Assembly (NCBI GenBank): GCA_003640385.1
Contig: RCAB01000364.1
Coordinates: 1 to 64,000, forward strand
Reading direction: 5' to 3'
DNA: 64,000 bases
Source: Setaria digitata
Taxonomy: Eukaryota; Nematoda; Chromadorea; Rhabditida; Setariidae
Positions 61,541 through 64,000 of this stretch are shown piece after piece (the first letter of the stretch is position 1; the number at the start of each line of letters is the position of its first letter). The position numbers were made by a program, and so were the translations under genes. Under the pieces are notes generated by a model that had not been told where the DNA came from, searched no databases, and saw nothing but the letters and a program-made list of their open reading frames with translations.

Positions 61541-63339
61541 TTATTGTTTAAGAAGGTAAATTTATGCTATTGAAGAAAGTTATAATTTTTGTTGAAAATT
61601 TGCAACCTTACGTGACAGTTCACTTTTCCTAATTTTTTGTTTTTTCTATTTTAAAAATTGCAAAATTGAAAAACTTTTTGATTTTCTGAAAAAAAAAAAT
61701 GAAATTGTTGCACAAAAACTGCAACTTTCCAGAAATAAAAGTTCGAGCAAATATTGAAACTTTGCAATAAATATGTCATCTTAGAAAAGCTAATTTTAAA
61801 GCAATTTTTTTGTAAAATAATTGAAAAATATATTGTAACAGTGGCAGTGCAAGTCGTTAGATTGCTTTTTGATCTCTATCGAAATTTATAGAATATTAAG
61901 TATTCTATAAATTTTAAAAGTTTGCTAACGAGAATTTTTATGTTTTCCACAAAGAGATCACAATTTTTGTCATTAGTCTTGCTATGAAAAATTGTTAAAA
62001 TGTTTATCAAAATTATGTCACAGAAATTAGGCTTTCAGTTAACTAATGGTAAAATTTCTGATATTTTTTGAAGTAAAACTTTAGGTAATATCAAGAATAA
62101 TGAATTTTATCTGAAATTGTGATAACGAATGTGAAGGAAAGTTCATCTATTGTATATGAGAAAAAATTAAATTTTGAACAAGTGCTCATTGGTGAGTGGT
62201 TGGGAAAATGATCTTCCATATTACAGTAAGATAGTAATATCAGTTAAATTTTAGTAGTGCTTAAATTTTGGAAAAAAAATGCTTCTCTTGAAATGAAATA
62301 TTTTTAATTACAAATACAAATTAATTTATTAGTTTGAGGCGTGAAACCACTGAAACATTTTAGTTTTTCTTTTGTTATAATATAAAAATGGTAGGTTCAG
62401 AAAATAAGACAGTTTTCGAAAAAAAAAAGAAGCTAATTTTTTTTTTCAGGAATTTTTTTCAATCAAAGTTAATTTTTCACTAATTTTCAATGTAGAAAAG
62501 AAATTTGATAATAAGAAATGTAGGAAGCAATATATATTATGAAAAATAATAATTTAAACGTTTATTGTAACATTGCACAAATGAATTTAATTTTTAAATA
62601 GTTCACTAAAAATTGAGTATTAAAGTTGTCCAGTATGATCAAATTTCAAGTGGTAATCTTACTTAGTGTGAGTAATATGATACATTTGGAGCATGAAAAA
62701 AGCAACAAAATAATCACATGCTATTTTTTCAGCTTCTTGTAATTTTCGAAATATCTTAAGCTAAGGAAATTATTTAATATAATTAATCAAATAAAAAAAA
62801 TTTAATAAAAAGTTTAAGTTAATTTTTGGATTTAATAATAGTTAAATAACATTTTGTATTTGATAGCACTATCAAATAGATACAACCAATATTGGCCATC
62901 ACAAATGGTCAATATGATATCTGATTTACCAATTTCTTGTCCATTATTAGATCCTACAAGTTATTATAGCCTTATTAAGCTATCTATTAAATCAGCATTT
63001 TCTTAGCCATATCGATAGGAAATGATATAATTTACCATATGCCACTTATTCTAATCAAAATGTGATAGCTAGAATGCAAATTTTATTCACTTTTAGTCAA
63101 AATTCAATAATTATCTAGTCCAAATTTATAACTTTTTCTTGTAGTTTCATCTATAAATCAATTTTTATTTCGACAACGACAATTTTGATCAGTTCTGGGG
63201 AGAATAAAAGGTTGCAAATTTTAAAATACTATTTAAAAATATCACTGAAAAATCAGCTATTGAGAAGCAGCTCAGTAGAGTCAAAAAACACCGTCCAACT
63301 GATGGTAACTGCAAAGCTATGAAAATACTTAAATACTTG

Positions 63340-63625
63340 TCCTACTAGAATAAATCTCAGTGGCCAAGATACTGTTCAAGCTAAGATACTGCCAAGATGC
63401 CAAGATACTGTTCAAGTGAAAAATTGAACAGTACTTTCATGGAAAACTGATCAGAAAACTGAACAGTACTTAAGGAACTACCCTACTGGAAGGATATATA
63501 TATATATATATGACTAAGAAAGTTTTGTAATGCTAGAAAAATCTATATAGCCTAGAAAATTGTCTCCTGCTGGAAAGCCTTACATGGCCTAGAGAATTCT
63601 GTCCTACTGGAAGTCCTGTTCTCCG
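63340..63625. repeat. Degenerate short-unit repeats
   Basis: CCAAGATACTGTTCAAG occurs twice with a partial third copy (about 63363-63415). GAACAGTACTT occurs twice. Variants of CCTACTGGAAG recur up to 63615. A (TA)n run lies at about 63497-63512. Confidence 0.7.
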
Positions 63626-63934
63626 AGGCAATGAATATAACTGATGGATGAAAATCAAATTATTTATTTAGTAAAAGAAGCCATAAAATTTGATTTTGCA
63701 TAAATTGCCAAATTGATACAACAGCCGTCGACAAATTATACTGCTGAAATAGATGAGAGAGAGGAGAGAGAGAGAGAGTGAAGAAGGGACAAATGGCAAA
63801 CATTCATTTGAATAACAATGACTTTTTAAAGATTCGTTGAAAAGGATGATGGTGGTAAATGGTAACGAAAAGATTTCCGGTTCCGATTTTGCTGGAACAG
63901 TTGCTGTTTGATGAATTTGTGATGATGGATGTAT

Positions 63935-63995
63935 GGGTGGATGCATGCATGCATGCGATTATCACGCAATAAAATGCTTGCATGCATGCATACAC
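63935..63995. repeat. (ATGC)n inverted repeat
   Basis: GATGCATGCATGCATGCG and TGCTTGCATGCATGCATAC flank a 20-bp spacer. Each arm is self-complementary and the arms pair with each other, so a hairpin or cruciform could form. A shorter GCATGCATGCATGC run also occurs at about 57858. Confidence 0.85.
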
Positions 63996-64000
63996 CTAAC

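Larger units (their letters stand above)
48301..64000. other. Gene-poor Hox-flanking desert
   Basis: Nearly 16 kb of AT-rich DNA with no confident gene. It holds poly-A/T runs, microsatellites and degenerate satellites (listed separately). There are also GC-richer islands at about 49828-50060, 51780-51990, 53190-53290 and 61140-61460, with short open frames on both strands. These may be conserved regulatory elements or exons of small unannotated genes. The other open frames here come from low-complexity repeats. Confidence 0.6.

Noticed and set aside
1..64000. Mobile elements, bacterial endosymbiont insertions, tRNA/rRNA genes, CRISPR arrays
   Set aside because: No transposase, reverse transcriptase, terminal repeats, prokaryotic-style gene blocks, tRNA-like cloverleaf motifs or spaced repeats were recognised by eye; a profile search would be needed to exclude small or decayed copies.

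Overview
The window looks like nuclear DNA of a filarial (onchocercid) nematode. It is very AT-rich, full of poly-A/poly-T and short-motif repeats, and every gene is split by many small introns with TTTCAG/TTTTAG-type acceptors. Several start codons sit just behind an AG acceptor, as expected for spliced-leader trans-splicing. The gene set (ADAR, T-box, PWP2, HUT1/SLC35B1, a large SR protein, egl-5 and an Antennapedia-class homeodomain) is animal, and the last two are nematode Hox. No bacterial, viral, CRISPR, tRNA or rRNA signal was seen. Exon chains below were built by hand and checked for reading-frame phase at each junction.

Layout. 1-148: edge of an unidentified minus-strand gene. 868-5083 (+): catalytically intact adenosine deaminase acting on RNA (adr-2-like, 11 exons, 550 aa). 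5188-9902 (-): T-box repressor (5 exons, 318 aa), tail-to-tail with the ADAR gene only 104 bp away. 9903-12350: microsatellite-rich spacer. 12351-17823 (-): PWP2/UTP1, a small-subunit processome WD40 protein (18 exons, 859 aa). 18236-20252 (-): HUT-1/SLC35B1 ER nucleotide (sugar) transporter (5 exons, 353 aa), 412 bp upstream of pwp2 on the same strand, so the two may form an operon. 21852-40386 (+): a long SR-rich, probably nuclear protein of unknown orthology (about 27 exons, about 1535 aa) with a 4.9-kb intron and candidate alternative 3' ends. 43456-47511 (-): a Hox locus in which one 5' exon (47112-47511) can join in frame to either of two homeodomain exons, Abdominal-B/EGL-5 type (45282-45733) or Antennapedia type (43456-43679). 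47512-64000: a gene-poor Hox-flanking desert with a CCAAT-box promoter candidate, satellites and a few GC-richer islands that could be conserved elements or unannotated small exons.

Points of most interest: the shared-exon Hox pair; four introns that require GC-AG boundaries, two of them consecutive in pwp2; the ADAR/T-box convergent pair whose transcripts may overlap; alternative terminal exons and duplicated symmetric exons in the SR gene; and two single-N joins flanked by about 110-bp near-identical copies, which look like unmerged allelic contig ends.
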